In this document: positions 12,353 to 23,924 of the stretch, in pieces
Position numbering within the stretch: position 1 is the stretch's first letter
Layout of the letters: every line of letters begins with the position of its first letter
Source: Haberlea rhodopensis
Taxonomy: Eukaryota; Streptophyta; Magnoliopsida; Lamiales; Gesneriaceae
Length of the DNA stretch: 64,000 nt
NCBI GenBank assembly: GCA_907163345.1
Contig: CAJQUN010000003.1
Span: 868,001 to 932,000, forward strand
Reading direction: 5' to 3'
Position numbers and translations under genes: made by a program
The notes under the pieces: generated by a model
The model's input: only the letters and a program-made list of their open reading frames with translations
The model's database searches: none
What the model was told of the DNA's origin: nothing

Positions 12353-13990
12353 TTACCCTCGATGACAAGAGTTCGTTCTTGTCATTGGTCCAATGCCTCT
12401 TGCCTCTTCTATGGTGGTGAACAAGATAAACTCCTCATTTGAGTTGCTTGGCCCTTCATCCTCCTTCTCATGGTTGTTCCTACAAAATAAATTTCCAATA
12501 GGAGGATCTTTGGTACCCATTTGATTTTTGGGTCCTAGAGGGTTAGCTTCCTTTGGCACCTTTGGAATCCATTTCCACCTTTTGTTAGGTTGGTATTGGA
12601 TTCTAGCAAATCTACATTTGTTCTTGGTATGACCCTTTTTACAACAATAGTTACAAGTAGGAGAATCATGCTTAGCATTGGCAAACAAGCTTGAAAATGT
12701 TTTTGATTTGCTTGAGAAGCCTAAACCGGCTTTATCAAAGCTACAACGTTGCAAGCCAAGCAATTCATTCATTTTTAAACTACTTTCACTAAATTTGCAA
12801 AATGATACCTTTAAAGAATTTAATTCATTTTTCAATGAATTATTTTCTTCATCTTTCTTAGCAATCTCAAGTTTGAGTAATTTGTTACTCATCTTGGATT
12901 TGCCAAGAGCATCTATAAGTTCATGGTAGGAATCTAATAATTCATTAAATGAAGGTACCTCATCGTCGCTTTCATCTCCAAGAGCCATTAAACAAAGATT
13001 TGTGGCTTCTTCTTCATCGGAGTCGCTATCACTCCATGTGGCTATAAACGCCTTCTTCTTCCCTTTGTCCTCATTCTTCTTCCTAGGACATTTGTTAGCA
13101 TAATGGCCTTTATCTTGACAATTATAACAAGTTACCCCATTTTTGGATTCTTGTTTGGTAGCATTGGAGGTCTTTGACTTGCTATGTTTGTTGAAGAACT
13201 TCTTGAACTTCTTTGTGAACAAGATCATCTCTTCATCATCATCGTCTTCATCATCATCAGAATGGTCTTTCCTTCCAACCAAGGCAATTCCATTTCTTTT
13301 GGATCTATCCTCCTCATTTACTTCTCTCCTTGTTGCAACTTCAAGTTCATGAGTCACCAATGTGCCATGGAGCTCATCAAGGTCATAGGAGGCATTTTCT
13401 CCTTTGTTGGACTCGATGATGGCCGTCCTCTTTGCGTCCCATTCTTTAGGCAAGGCTCTTAGTGCTCTCCTCCATATTTGCTTTGGAGGGTACTTCTCTC
13501 CAAGTTGAGCAAGCTCGTTGATAATTAGGGTGAGCCTCCTAAACATAGAATCCACCTCTTCTCCGGACTCCATCTCAAATGTCTCATATTTGAGTTGTAG
13601 AAGATCAATCTTGGTCTCCTTCACTTGATTTGTTCCTTCATGACAAATTTGTAATTTGTCCCATATCTCCTTTGCCGTTGAGCACATCGAGATCCGCTTG
13701 TACTCCTTCATATCTAAAGCATAATGTAAAATATTAATAGCTTTAGCATTTTGAGAAATTAAAATCATATCCGCTCTAGTGAAATCGTCCATTTCTTTGG
13801 GAACACTAATTCCCCCAACTTCCTTTAAAGGAATATGTGGACCTTTCACTATGATCTTCCAAAGGTCATAATCCACGGATTGGATGTATAGAGAAATTCT
13901 ATTTTTCCAATAGCCGTAGTTATCACCCGTGAAGAGCGGAGGGCGATTTGTCGATTGACCTTGAGCAAACTCATTTGCTAGATTAGCCAT
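12353..13990 (-). CDS. Sirevirus-like Gag protein
   Basis: A 545-codon frame starts at the ATG at 13988-13990 (MANLANEFAQGQ), chosen because the frame extending further upstream has no ATG. The N-terminal 220 residues match the copia Gag capsid-like region (PPLFTGDNYGYWKNRI, ALPKEWDAKRTAI). An acidic linker follows, then a CCHC zinc knuckle CYNCQDKGHYANKC near residue 290, a coiled-coil-prone segment, and a second knuckle CNYCCKKGHTKNKC near residue 445. Such Gag proteins form the cytoplasmic particle and bind element RNA. There is no protease or pol frame after it. The frame is intact, so it could still be expressed. Confidence 0.9.
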   Translation of the reverse strand: MANLANEFAQGQSTNRPPLFTGDNYGYWKNRISLYIQSVDYDLWKIIVKGPHIPLKEVGGISVPKEMDDFTRADMILISQNAKAINILHYALDMKEYKRISMCSTAKEIWDKLQICHEGTNQVKETKIDLLQLKYETFEMESGEEVDSMFRRLTLIINELAQLGEKYPPKQIWRRALRALPKEWDAKRTAIIESNKGENASYDLDELHGTLVTHELEVATRREVNEEDRSKRNGIALVGRKDHSDDDEDDDDEEMILFTKKFKKFFNKHSKSKTSNATKQESKNGVTCYNCQDKGHYANKCPRKKNEDKGKKKAFIATWSDSDSDEEEATNLCLMALGDESDDEVPSFNELLDSYHELIDALGKSKMSNKLLKLEIAKKDEENNSLKNELNSLKVSFCKFSESSLKMNELLGLQRCSFDKAGLGFSSKSKTFSSLFANAKHDSPTCNYCCKKGHTKNKCRFARIQYQPNKRWKWIPKVPKEANPLGPKNQMGTKDPPIGNLFCRNNHEKEDEGPSNSNEEFILFTTIEEARGIGPMTRTNSCHRG

Positions 13991-14024
13991 AAAAATATTT
14001 TGATTTAAAAACAAAAATCAAATG

Positions 14025-14036
14025 GCTCTGATACCA
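14025..14036 (-). promoter_or_regulatory. Primer binding site (initiator tRNA-Met) of the gag-only element
   Basis: TGGTATCAGAGC on the minus strand sits 2 bases inside the right LTR and is complementary to the 3' end of tRNA-iMet, the usual primer for plant copia elements. Confidence 0.92.
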
Positions 14037-14038
14037 CT

Positions 14039-15681
14039 TGTTGGAATCGAAGAAGTGGGTGAATGAGATTCCTTGGCTACTTTAGCGTTTTAAAATGAGT
14101 TTGCAAAACTAAAAGAGTTTGCGCTTGCGGAAGGCTTAAGTCAATCGATAAATAAAATAAAATAAGAAGTAAACAAATAAATAAATACGTAAAGAAATAA
14201 AGCGGTAAATGACAAGGATATTTGTTATAGATCGGCGATGAATCGCCTACGTCTCCTCTTCTCGGTTAGATAACCTCCAACCGAGGTTCCACTAGAATAA
14301 ATGATCTTGGCCTTGAGGGCTCTAAGTTAGCCACAACCCAACTCTTCCCGAGTTTACAAAGCTCTTCTCGTGCACAATACCCTTCACGAGTGTACAAAGC
14401 TCTTCACGAGCTACCAACACTCTTCACGAGTCTTCTTGGCCTTAAGGGCTCCAAGGATAGCCACACACTTGCACCAACTAGACTTGTTGATGACTTTACA
14501 ATTTTTCAACTTGCTTTGGTGTTGGAGGACCTTTACAATAAATCAAATCAAAAACACCTTCACGGTGTACTCACACGAAGACAACAAGACTCTATCAAAT
14601 GAAAACAATTACAAGTTCCAATACAACAACAATGTATGGAGATTGCCACCCTTTAACGGTCAAATCTGGCCCAGATCGCCTCGGGCGATCTCCCATCGCC
14701 TGGGGCGATCATCAATGATAAACAAGGCCGTAGGTAAAGTTCTGGATCGCCTCGGGCGTTCCGTGCATCGCCTGGGGCGATCGCCCACAAAAAAATGGCC
14801 TAGGAAGCATTCTGGATCGCCTGGGGCGAGCTTGACCATCGCCTGGGGCGATCTGATCGCCAGCGTGCACACCGTGCCATCGCTTCAGTCGATGGTGCGT
14901 AACATGGCTCGGATCGCCTCAAACTATGGCTCGGATCGCCTCATACTATCTCCCAGATTTCAACACTCTCAAACCTTTTACTTTTCGACCATCTTAAGCT
15001 CGTTTCTGGGAAAAGTGGTAAACATGAAAGTTGTAGCCCTTTCCTCTTATCTAGGTGTGGACAAAATGTCATTGCATGTCATTAATGTATGAAGAAGTTA
15101 TGCCCAAAATGCTACAGTCGCTCAAACCTTGCTACAATCTGCACTTGTTATGACTTCCATGACATTTTGCTCCATGATGCAATCCGAATTGGACTGAGAT
15201 GTTTGAATATGAAATCTAGCATATTGAGTTGGCTTTACAACCTCTTTAGATTCACATTGTTCGGAGCATCGAGCCAAGAGATATAATCAAAACATTGCAC
15301 TGCGCTCCAATTGGCTTCTAAACGAATTTACCCACCAACGGACCATTGGTTTGTGGGTCTTCATCCCATCATAAGAAATTGTTCCAACATCATTCCACAC
15401 ATGTTGAACACTTAAATTGGTTGTTCATAGATGTCATTCCTTCTCGTCCAAGATCAATAGATTCCTTGATAAAAATCACCGCTTGTCCTATGAACTCGCA
15501 TATGTTATTGTATAACTTGGGTTCTCTTCCATTGGTCTTCCCAACCAATTTATCAATATAACCCTGTACACTAAGTAGACATATTAGTACAACAAATGCA
15601 AGTTTTGTTGATCATCAAAACCCATAAATAATTCGGAGATAAATTAAGCATTAAACACAACCATGTGTTTAAGGCTCAACA
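14039..15681 (-). repeat. 5' LTR of the gag-only element
   Basis: This is the direct-repeat partner of 9791-11637, starting TGTTGG and ending CTCAACA on the plus strand. It lacks an internal segment of about 200 bases and therefore differs in length from the 3' copy. The palindromic array is at 14673-14945. Confidence 0.93.
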
Positions 15682-16845
15682 AGTTGTCATTTATCATAAA
15701 TGAAAATCCACACTTGTCTAAACAAGAAATAGAAATAATGTTTTTGGTAATGGATGGCACAAAATAACAGTCTTTTAAAATCAACGATAAACCAGAAGGT
15801 AAAGATAAATAATAATCTCCTATAGCTAATGCAGCAACTCTTGCTCCATTTCCAACTCGGAGATCAACTTCGCCTTTCGCCAACAATCTACTCTTTTTGA
15901 GGTCCTGCACATTTACACAAATGTGAGATCCACATCCAGTATCTAATACCCATGATGAAGAAGTAGATAAATTGACTTCTATAACAAAAATACCTGAAGT
16001 GGAAGTCACACTTCCTTTCTTTAGATCCTCCAGATATACTTTGCAGTTTCTTTTCCAATGGCCGGTCTCACCGCAATGGAAACAGTTCCCTTCCTTTGCT
16101 ATCCCTCCCTTTGGCTTCAGTGCAGAAGACTTTGGCTTAGATTTAACAAAGACCTTCTTTGCTTTCTTATTGCCTTTAGCTTTGGCCCTTCCTTTGCTCT
16201 TATTCACAATAAGAACATTTGTGGCCTTAGTCTTCTTTGTACTTGCTTCATATGTTCTCAACATACCAAGCAATTGTGGTAGAGTCTTTTCCATGTCAGT
16301 CATATTGTAATTTACTACAAATTGACTGAAGCTCTCAGGCAACGATTGCAAAATCACATCGGTGGCCAACTCTTGGTCCAATGGAAAACCCAGCTTCTCC
16401 AGATTCTCAATGTACCCAATCATCTTGAGCACATGAGTTCCAACTAGGCTTCCCTCTACCATTCTGCACTGAAATAACGCCTTAGAGATGTCATACCTCT
16501 TTGTCTTGCTTGTTGTTGGTACAGTTGCTTAAGGTGCTCGATCATATCAAACGCCTCCATTTCCTCATGTTGCTTCTGAAGCTCAGAGTTCATGGTGGCA
16601 AGCATAAGGCACCCAACATCAAGTGCGTCACTTTGATGCTTCTTGTAAGCATCTTTATCGGCTCTAGTAGCCGTTAGGGGAGGTTCCTCAGCAGGTAAGG
16701 GTTCCTCTAGGACATATTGCTTCTTTTCTTATTTGAGGACTATCCTCAAGTTCCTATGCCAGTCTAGGAAATTTGTCCCATTTAATTTGTCCTTCTCAAG
16801 GACCGATCGCAGTGATAAAGTGCTTGTTACGTTGTTAGTTGCCAT
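15682..16845 (-). pseudogene. Copia gag and protease, 5' part of the split pol gene
   Basis: The frame begins at the ATG at 16843-16845 (MATNNVTSTLSLRSVLEKDK). It shows the copia Gag core (KLNGTNFLDWHRNLRIVL), a CCHC knuckle CFHCGETGHWKRNC and the aspartic protease motif WVLDTGCGSH. An in-frame TAA lies at 16729-16731 and a 1-nt frameshift near 16500 displaces the frame before MVEGSLVGTHVLKMIGYIE. At 15681/15682 the frame runs into the nested LTR; the gene continues at 9790 on the other side. The product is not made as one piece. Confidence 0.92.
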
Positions 16846-18448
16846 GGATATCTACAATATAAATATGCAAAATAAGTTTATGATTTAATCATTTAACATG
16901 GTCTTATATTAAATGATACTCCCACTATTTTCTTAAAAAATATCAACCCTGGAAACCTTTACTGGGCCAAGATCCATATTGCGCCTAATCTTGAGTTAGC
17001 TTTGGCTAATCGCCCAAGACTCGGTTATTTAGGTAGACAACACTTTGTCAATTAAATCACATGTAATTCTTGGATAGTTGGACGAACAACGCTTTGTTCA
17101 ATTCATCAAATGAATTATTATCCAACCCATGCCTCTAGGTTCCCAATCCTATTGAGATAACCTAGTTAAGTCGTACCCAATTTAAAGTATAACGGATATT
17201 ACTTTTATCCTTTCGCGCCTTACTAAGATTGTCACGGTGCTTTGCTTTGGCAAACCCACACATGTACAATCGAAGTTTATGACGAGTACTTTTAATTTTG
17301 GAAGGCATCTAAAACTTAATATTTTAGAGGGATTTATTGATCTCATGATTAGTTTGATAATTCAAAATATGTCCACTACATATAGGTGTATACATATCTA
17401 CATATATGTGTAATACAATTATCAATCTAAAACATAAGATAAATCATGCATCAACATACATAATTAAAACGTGACATGGTTATAGCCCCTACTAGCGATT
17501 TTCTCAAGCCAATGAGAAAATCCTAAGAGTCAATCTAAGGTGACTTCACAAGCTCCTTCCTTTGGCTCCTGTTTGTGAATGGCCTCCTCATCCCGGCATC
17601 ATGCTCCATCTCCATTGATCACCATCAACAAATAAACTATACTATTTACAAGATATAGAATTTCTCGATTCACATTCGAGGGGAACATAGGGGAGGGATA
17701 ACATTTAGAATAAAATAGAGAAGGCACGACACGCAGATCGTATTATAAATTACAAACATTCACAAATCCTATCTAATAGGTCAAAGGGCTATAACCATGC
17801 ACCATGCTCAAACAACACATAAAACATGCTATAACATTTAATTAATTAAATTCTAAACATTTTAAAATTTAATTCTAATTAAAACTGTAAAATAAATTTT
17901 ATGAAATTTTCGTACGCTCGGGACATCACATGTCACGGAACCTTAGCCCATAAGTCCACGTCCAACCATGAGGGTTCGAAACCCTAACATTTTTGGACGG
18001 CGGCCGTGAGCCACAATGGTTCGAAAACCCTAGCAAAAAGGCGGCGATGGCCGAGCCCATGCACGGCTGCTAGGGTTCGAAACCCTAGCCGTCATGAGCT
18101 AGCCGTCACGAGCCAATGGGTTCTTAACCCTAGTCAAGTTTCGACACTTCCATGCACAATTATTAGCCACATCTCGAGTCAAGGGTTCGAAAACCCTAGC
18201 CCACATGTGGCTAGCCGTGTGTCATTTGTGATGGTGGTGGCCGAACCCACGTGAGACATGGTTCGATATTAGCCTTCTTGTATCATATACAATAATTCGC
18301 CAATTTATATCAAATATAATTATACGATGATTTTCATAAACTCGATTTACTCATATCATATATAATTATACAGTTTTAAAGCATGTTATCCAATTCTAAT
18401 ATGATTAAAACAATTTAACCACATAAATCCGATATGAGCCTTGAACCT
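16846..18448 (-). other. Leader region of the copia element
   Basis: About 1.6 kb separates the primer site from the gag ATG, which is long for a Tnt1-type copia element. No ORF longer than about 80 codons is supported. A small palindromic array at 17971-18200 is the only obvious structure. Confidence 0.7.
17971..18200. repeat. Five copies of a gggttcgaaaccct palindrome in the leader
   Basis: Units at 17971, 18018, 18071, 18117 and 18181 share (a)gggttcgaa(a)accctag, a near-perfect palindrome spaced about 45-65 bases. Its core GGTTCGAAACC also satisfies the consensus of an RNA polymerase III B box. No tRNA cloverleaf is present. Confidence 0.75.
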
Positions 18449-18449
18449 G

Positions 18450-18461
18450 GCTCTGATACCA
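18450..18461 (-). promoter_or_regulatory. Primer binding site (initiator tRNA-Met) of the copia element
   Basis: TGGTATCAGAGC on the minus strand lies one base inside the LTR that starts at 18463. It fixes the orientation of the element as minus. Confidence 0.93.
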
Positions 18462-18462
18462 C

Positions 18463-19986
18463 TGTAAGTAATCCATCATGCATAGCAACGCAGCGGAATA
18501 AAATATTTATGGATTACAAGACACCGGATCTATACATAGGTGTTCATATCGGATAAAGGATCAAAGGTCTCACCCTTGTAGCGTGTTTGAGCAGATTCCA
18601 CGGAGCAGCACCACGTCCAACGCCTCCTTCGAGTCACTAGCAAAACTTATCAAGTTTTTGCCTCAACGGTATCCACACGATCAAATCGGGTTAAGGGATA
18701 GTCTAAGAACAAGTTGCTAGACTAGTTCTTAGAACGGAACAACAAGCACACTCGATTCACAATCGAATAATCGCCGGAATCCTCACAAGAATCTCTTCGG
18801 CTATTAAGAGAAAAACCGAGAGCTCCTTGGAGATTGATGGAGGCGGCCGAATGCTTATGTGTAGGTTGGAATGATTTGAATCATTGTCTAACAATTAATT
18901 ATATCAAAGTTATTAAAGGGGCTTAATTAAGTTCAAGACTTTCTCAAAGTCTTATGGGCCCAAACCCATGATTTAATTAAAACCTTTTAATCATTAATTA
19001 AGACTTTTAATCACTTAATTAAGACTCTTCTTAATTAATTAATTCATCCAATGAATTTAATTTCCCTTCTCGATTTAATCTTTTGTGTGACCCGATAGGA
19101 TCTTGTAATGTTGGCAGTGACATAAAATCTCATTTTATGTCACAAGCAATGAGCGGTATCTAGCAACATATCAATGCTACCCAAATTACAAGAATGTCAA
19201 TGACTCGACATAACCTAGGAACTTGTGATAATATTTATCATGTAACTTAATCCCTTTGTCCTTTGTGTTTAGATTGAACACGAGTCATGGAATAGTCATA
19301 CTCGTATATTCAATCTTTATTTCTTGATCCCCAAGTAGAACTAGAATAAGCGAATAAGCTCGATATCTCATATCGACTCATTCGAGCATGGCCATGCATT
19401 TTAGTTCTCACTTGATCAAGGGCCAAACACATCTCCTGTTATATAGGAGGGACAAATCCTATCTCGATCAGTCAACACCCCTCTACATAATTCGTAGTGT
19501 ATCCAATAGTCGCCTTTATAGTTTACCCTGTTACAGGTAACGTTTGACAATATCAAGATATATAACTCCTTATGTTGGGATCTCTGATGATCACAAGTCG
19601 TAAGGATTACATACATTATTATCACTATGATAATTGCATATGACAATCATATAACTATCCATGTTGCATTCTCATGGTGGGTCTGTCCAGTACATCGGTC
19701 TCTAACATGTACCCATGTGTTGATTTGATATCTCATATCAATGAACAATTCATCAATCAATACATACTAGTATCTATGTATTATCATTATCCTGATTCAT
19801 GATAATACTTGACCAGGGACAATGTTTAAGAATAATACAATATTATTCTAAGGACATTACATATATATTAATTCACATTGCACAGTTAAACGAATAATAT
19901 ATAATAATGAATTGCCATTCATAAAATCATAAACATTGTATGTCAAAACAATCATCTAATGACTTGTCTTAGGGCATATCCCAACA
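18463..19986 (-). repeat. 5' LTR of the copia element
   Basis: This repeat pairs with 5475-6975. It carries an extra segment of about 22 bases near 18990 (a local repeat of the ttaattaagact motif). It ends next to the GAGGA duplication at 19987-19991. Confidence 0.95.
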
Positions 19987-19991
19987 GAGGA

Positions 19992-20613
19992 ATCCCAACT
20001 TTGATGTGGTAAATCATATTATAAATTGGGGAACCAATTTATGGGAGTTCATGTCAAAAAATTCAAAATTTTCCATATCATTATTGAGTACTTATATGTT
20101 TTTATAGTTGGGGTCTTAAAGCCAAGCACCTGGATCTGCCCTGGGCGAGCCAGCAGAGTTGGCCCAGCCTTGGGCGAGCTCAATAGCTCGACCCTTAGCT
20201 TCTTTGGCCCCTATGGGCCAAGCACCTGGCCCTGCCCTGGGAGCTCATTAGCTTGTCCGGGCGACCTTACTAGTCCCTCAAGGCAAGCTCATAGGCTAAC
20301 AGGGCACGGTCCCATGTGAGCTCAGTAACTAAACCACATGCACTTGTCAATGTGTTTTTTGATATGACGTGAGGTGTAGAAGTCATACGAAGATTTCAAG
20401 TAAACTCATCAATATTAATCTCAGTGGGTGTGCTGGCGAGCTAAGACCATGTGGTTGAAGTGGCGAGCTAAACACCGTAGAGTGACATCAAATCAAGTGT
20501 ATTGTACGATCCATATCTCCAAATACGAATCAGATCTTAAAAAGCTGCATGTGTATCATACAAAGAGAGTGACACCTTCCTATGGTCCCCGTCTCTAGGG
20601 CCCTGGTCCCCAC
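19992..20613. repeat. Old intergenic sequence and truncated LTR fragment of the 'gggcgagctc' family
   Basis: From about 20110 the sequence contains gggcgagct motifs and then gatccatatctccaaatacg, aaaagctgca and gagagtgacacctt blocks that also occur, in the same order, in the solo LTR at 41800-42050. The similarity stops abruptly at 20613 where a different LTR-like sequence begins. No gene is present. Confidence 0.65.
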
Positions 20614-21849
20614 TGTGAGAACCTGGTTTTTCCAACCAAGTCAAATAACTAGAGTTTTGGTCAACTTACGGTGTTTCGGTCTGCTCAGCTACCCGGAATT
20701 TAGTCAAACAACTACTTGATATCAAGATAATACTATAAATTAAAGGATACTATTGAATTATGTTAAAGATAACAATGAGTCACATTATCTCTGTAGGGTC
20801 TTCCTACCTTAACAGTGTTTTAATAACAAAATATGGACTAAACATGCATTAATGACATCTTAGAGTTCCGGTTGTTACGTGAGCTAACAGGATTACAGGC
20901 CAAAAATAAAACTTCAAAAATTATCAGTTACATTCACATAAACGAATGCTAACATTTTAGATTTATACTACTCCTAGAGTAGATACTAATCAAATCCTGA
21001 ATCATATGCATCCTTGTGCTCTTTTAGCTCACTGCTTCAACCCGACCCTTAGCCCTTCAGTCCAAAAGCGTACCTACAGGGACAACCCATCGTGAGCATG
21101 TACATCATTACTTAACATCATAAGAAAATGGCATATGAACAAATGCATGAAATAACCGTTAACATGTACTTCCTGGTTAATCGTTAACCCCTTTTTGTTG
21201 TCCCTGATTCACATTCATGCATGTAATCATTAGTACTTGACATAAATGATTAATATCATACTTCACTTATATGCCCATAATCAACAATGTTAATTAGAAA
21301 TGGGGATGTTTCTGGCCTTGTTATGTCAGCGGAACAATTGGCCCCCTATCTTCGACATATAGCGGTACTGTGATACCCCTCGCTACACCTTGATAGCGGA
21401 TGTATCTCCTCGCTAGCTATGTCAGCGGTAAGTACCTTCCTCGCTTTCCCATAACAACTACCAGAACACTCTACCATTCTCGATAACATAGTTAAACATA
21501 CATCATCATCATCATATCATAAACATCATCATCTTATAAACATCGTCATCTTGTAAGCATCATCATCTTGTAAACATCATCATCTTATAAACATCATCAT
21601 CTTATCATAAATACTTATGCAATCATTGCATAGTCATAGTATAGAAGTGTGTTTTACCGTCCGATGCCCGTACTTCTCTTACGTACCTTCTCAAAAGGTG
21701 GAGGAATCAATAGACTTTATCTCCTTGATTGTGCTGGTACCTGGGATGGTTCTACATAACCACATAATACAATATTAGGTACCATTTCAAGAATCATTGA
21801 CAAAATTCTTCAAAATAAATCAATTAAAAATATTTGCCAAGATTCTGCC

Positions 21850-22055
21850 TCTCTCGATTGATTGGTACCCAAGTCTCGATCGATCGAGAAAGCATGATAA
21901 ACAGTGCCCAACTTTCTGCCTCGATCGATCGATCGAAATGTTTTTACCGATCGATCGAAAATTCATTCGATCGATCGCCCCTGAATTTCAAACCATGCTT
22001 TAAATCTTCTGCCTCGCTCGATCGATCGGGACCAAAATCTAGATCGATCGAGTAC
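21850..22055. repeat. Cluster of TCGATCGATCGA palindromes, first copy
   Basis: Seven to eight occurrences of cgatcgatcg or tcgatcgatc in 200 bases. A similar cluster lies at 23055-23150. They are embedded in the LTR-like sequence and are not coding. Confidence 0.8.
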
Positions 22056-23054
22056 TCTGAAAAATCGGGACTTCCCCAGATTTTCGAGTACCCTTCTTCA
22101 TAGCAAGCAACCTACTTCATAACACATAAAACTTGCCCAAACAAATATGCTAGGAACTTCATAAAACTTCTATGTAAGCACTTGAATCAAAGGTTTCACA
22201 AAACCTAAGCTAGCATGCATCATAACATCCTCATAAACTTTGATCTCATCCAAATTTACAGAAAACAGGGCAATTGTAATCTTACCCAGATTTTCGAGCA
22301 CTCCTTTTCATAACAAGTAATCTAACACATAAAACATGTAACATGCTCGAACAAACATGCTAGGGGCTACAAAATACTTCCATACAAGTTCGTGTTGATG
22401 CCCTGAGCTATTAGGATTACAGTGCCAAATTAAAATTCCAAAAGGTTACATTCCCAGCTAATGAATTTTAATCCTATAGATTTATACTACTCATAGAGTA
22501 GAGACTATACAAAAGAATTCCATCATCCTATACCAATAGCACTCCTCACAAGCTCATCGCATCAACCCGGTCCAAAGACCTTCATGCCAAAAAGTACCTA
22601 CAGGAACAACCCCAAAACCATGAGCATGTAACAAACCATATTCACAATAATATGATTGTAATATAGAAATACATAAACCGTAAATACGAATCACTTCCTG
22701 TAATATATGCACTTAAAAGCTTCATTTTGGTTGTCCCTGTACCACAAGTATAATCAATAGATTATAATACCAATAATGTATGTCATGACATGGATCCATT
22801 CCATCAATACCAATGTCCAAATTCCAAAGTCTTATTATATCAGTGGCATAATACCCCTCGCTGAACATGACATGAGCATTAATACCCCTCGCTTAGACAA
22901 TACCAGCGGCAAATATTATCCCTCGCTATAATATGACAGCGGTGTGTTCTTCGCTTCTACATATTAGCGGCAAATATTCTCTCCTCGCTACGGTATGACA
23001 GCGGCAAGTATTCTATCATCGCTACGCCATAACAACGGCAAAATTCCCATTCCG

Positions 23055-23150
23055 CGATCGATCGCCGAGTTTGTGCCGATCGATCGCGCCAAACTCGCGA
23101 TCGATCGCGCAAGCATTCTGGAGCCTCCCAGGGGCCCGCGATCGATCACG
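23055..23150. repeat. Cluster of CGATCGATCG palindromes, second copy
   Basis: Four gcgatcgatcg units in about 100 bases, in the second half of the duplicated LTR-like sequence. Confidence 0.8.
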
Positions 23151-23924
23151 AAAGCATGTACACACGATTTTTGGCAATTTTCCACATTTCATCTTCTCCA
23201 AACCATTTTCCTTCAAATCCATCCCCACCATTAACATCAAAACTTCAAAAACCACCAATAAAACACCAACCATCACAATACTACCAACAATCAACAACAT
23301 CCAACATATTTCTTACCATAAAATCATAACCCAACCAACAACACCATATACCCAAACAAACCATTTTATTTCCCCAAAATACAAACCATTTCAAAACAAA
23401 ACTTCATAAAATTAACAATGAGGAATCTATACCTCTATTGGACTTCAAATCCTACCAAGAATCCAACAAATGAAGATTTTGCAAGGATTTCTCCTCCTCC
23501 TCTAAGCAAGAAACGAGATGGGGTTTTGGGATAGGGTTGGGAGAGTTGTTTGATAAAGAGTGATGGGAGGAGCGAGGTAATGGGGTATAAGTGGGGTTTA
23601 AAATAACATGGTACTCCACTAATTATCATGATATATAAAATATCTCCAACATGGTATTTTAAAACATTTTCCAAAAATGCACCATAACCTCAATTAAAAC
23701 ATGCTTTACCAAAATAATTAACACCCACCCTTAATAAACTATGCCATTACTCAAACTCCCAACATGCAACACATGTACCCTGAAATGCATCACCAGGTCA
23801 CGCCCACCGCATGACTAAGCATTTCACTAAAATAATTAATTCAACACTAAATTAATTAATACCATAATTATCACATAAACATAATTAATGCCCAAATGCA
23901 TATAATTATTTTGGGGATATCACA

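Larger units (their letters stand above)
9791..15681 (-). mobile_element. Non-autonomous Sirevirus-like copia element carrying gag only
   Basis: LTRs of 1847 (9791-11637) and 1643 bases (14039-15681) begin TGTTGGAATCGAAG and end GGCTCAACA. Flanking 5-mers are AGCTG and AGTTG, a target duplication with one change. The primer site TGGTATCAGAGC lies on the minus strand beside the right LTR, so orientation is minus. The 2.4-kb interior holds one gag ORF and no protease, integrase or reverse transcriptase. On the minus strand, several purine tracts with AAGGGGGAG cores occur upstream of the 3' LTR, a known Sirevirus trait. The right LTR lacks about 200 bases present in the left. The element split the pol of its copia host, so it must rely on proteins from a relative. 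Confidence 0.92.
5475..19986 (-). mobile_element. Ty1/copia LTR retrotransposon (Tnt1-type), disrupted and with a nested insertion
   Basis: Two direct repeats of 1501 and 1524 bases, both starting TGTAAG and ending CCCAACA on the plus strand, bound the element, and the flanks carry a perfect 5-bp duplication GAGGA (5470-5474 and 19987-19991). The primer site TGGTATCAGAGC reads on the minus strand next to the right LTR, so the element is in minus orientation. Internal order is leader, gag, protease, integrase, reverse transcriptase, RNase H, polypurine tract. A second LTR element (9791-15681) sits between the protease and integrase parts. Coding is broken by at least two stops and three 1-nt frameshifts, so it is not autonomous. 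The LTRs differ by roughly 25-30 substitutions plus an insertion of about 22 bases. Confidence 0.95.
20614..23924 (-). repeat. LTR-like sequence with an internal 1.5-kb tandem duplication, probably gypsy, minus orientation
   Basis: It starts TGTGAGAACC and ends GATATCACA, so its tips form the inverted pair TGTGA/TCACA. Two related halves (about 20870-22380 and 22390-23900) each hold a block around agatttatactactc(a/c)tagagtag, a block around cctacaggaacaaccc, and a run of agcgg/cctcgct units; each also has a cluster of tcgatcgatcg palindromes. No coding sequence or target duplication was found, so it is an LTR remnant or a product of recombination between LTRs. Confidence 0.5.

Noticed and set aside
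17971..18200. tRNA genes suggested by GGTTCGAAACC motifs
   Set aside because: No acceptor or anticodon stems can be built around any of the five motifs; no A box at the right distance.
20614..23924. A complete solo LTR with target duplication
   Set aside because: Flanking 5-mers (cccac and aaatt) do not match, so I list it only as LTR-like.
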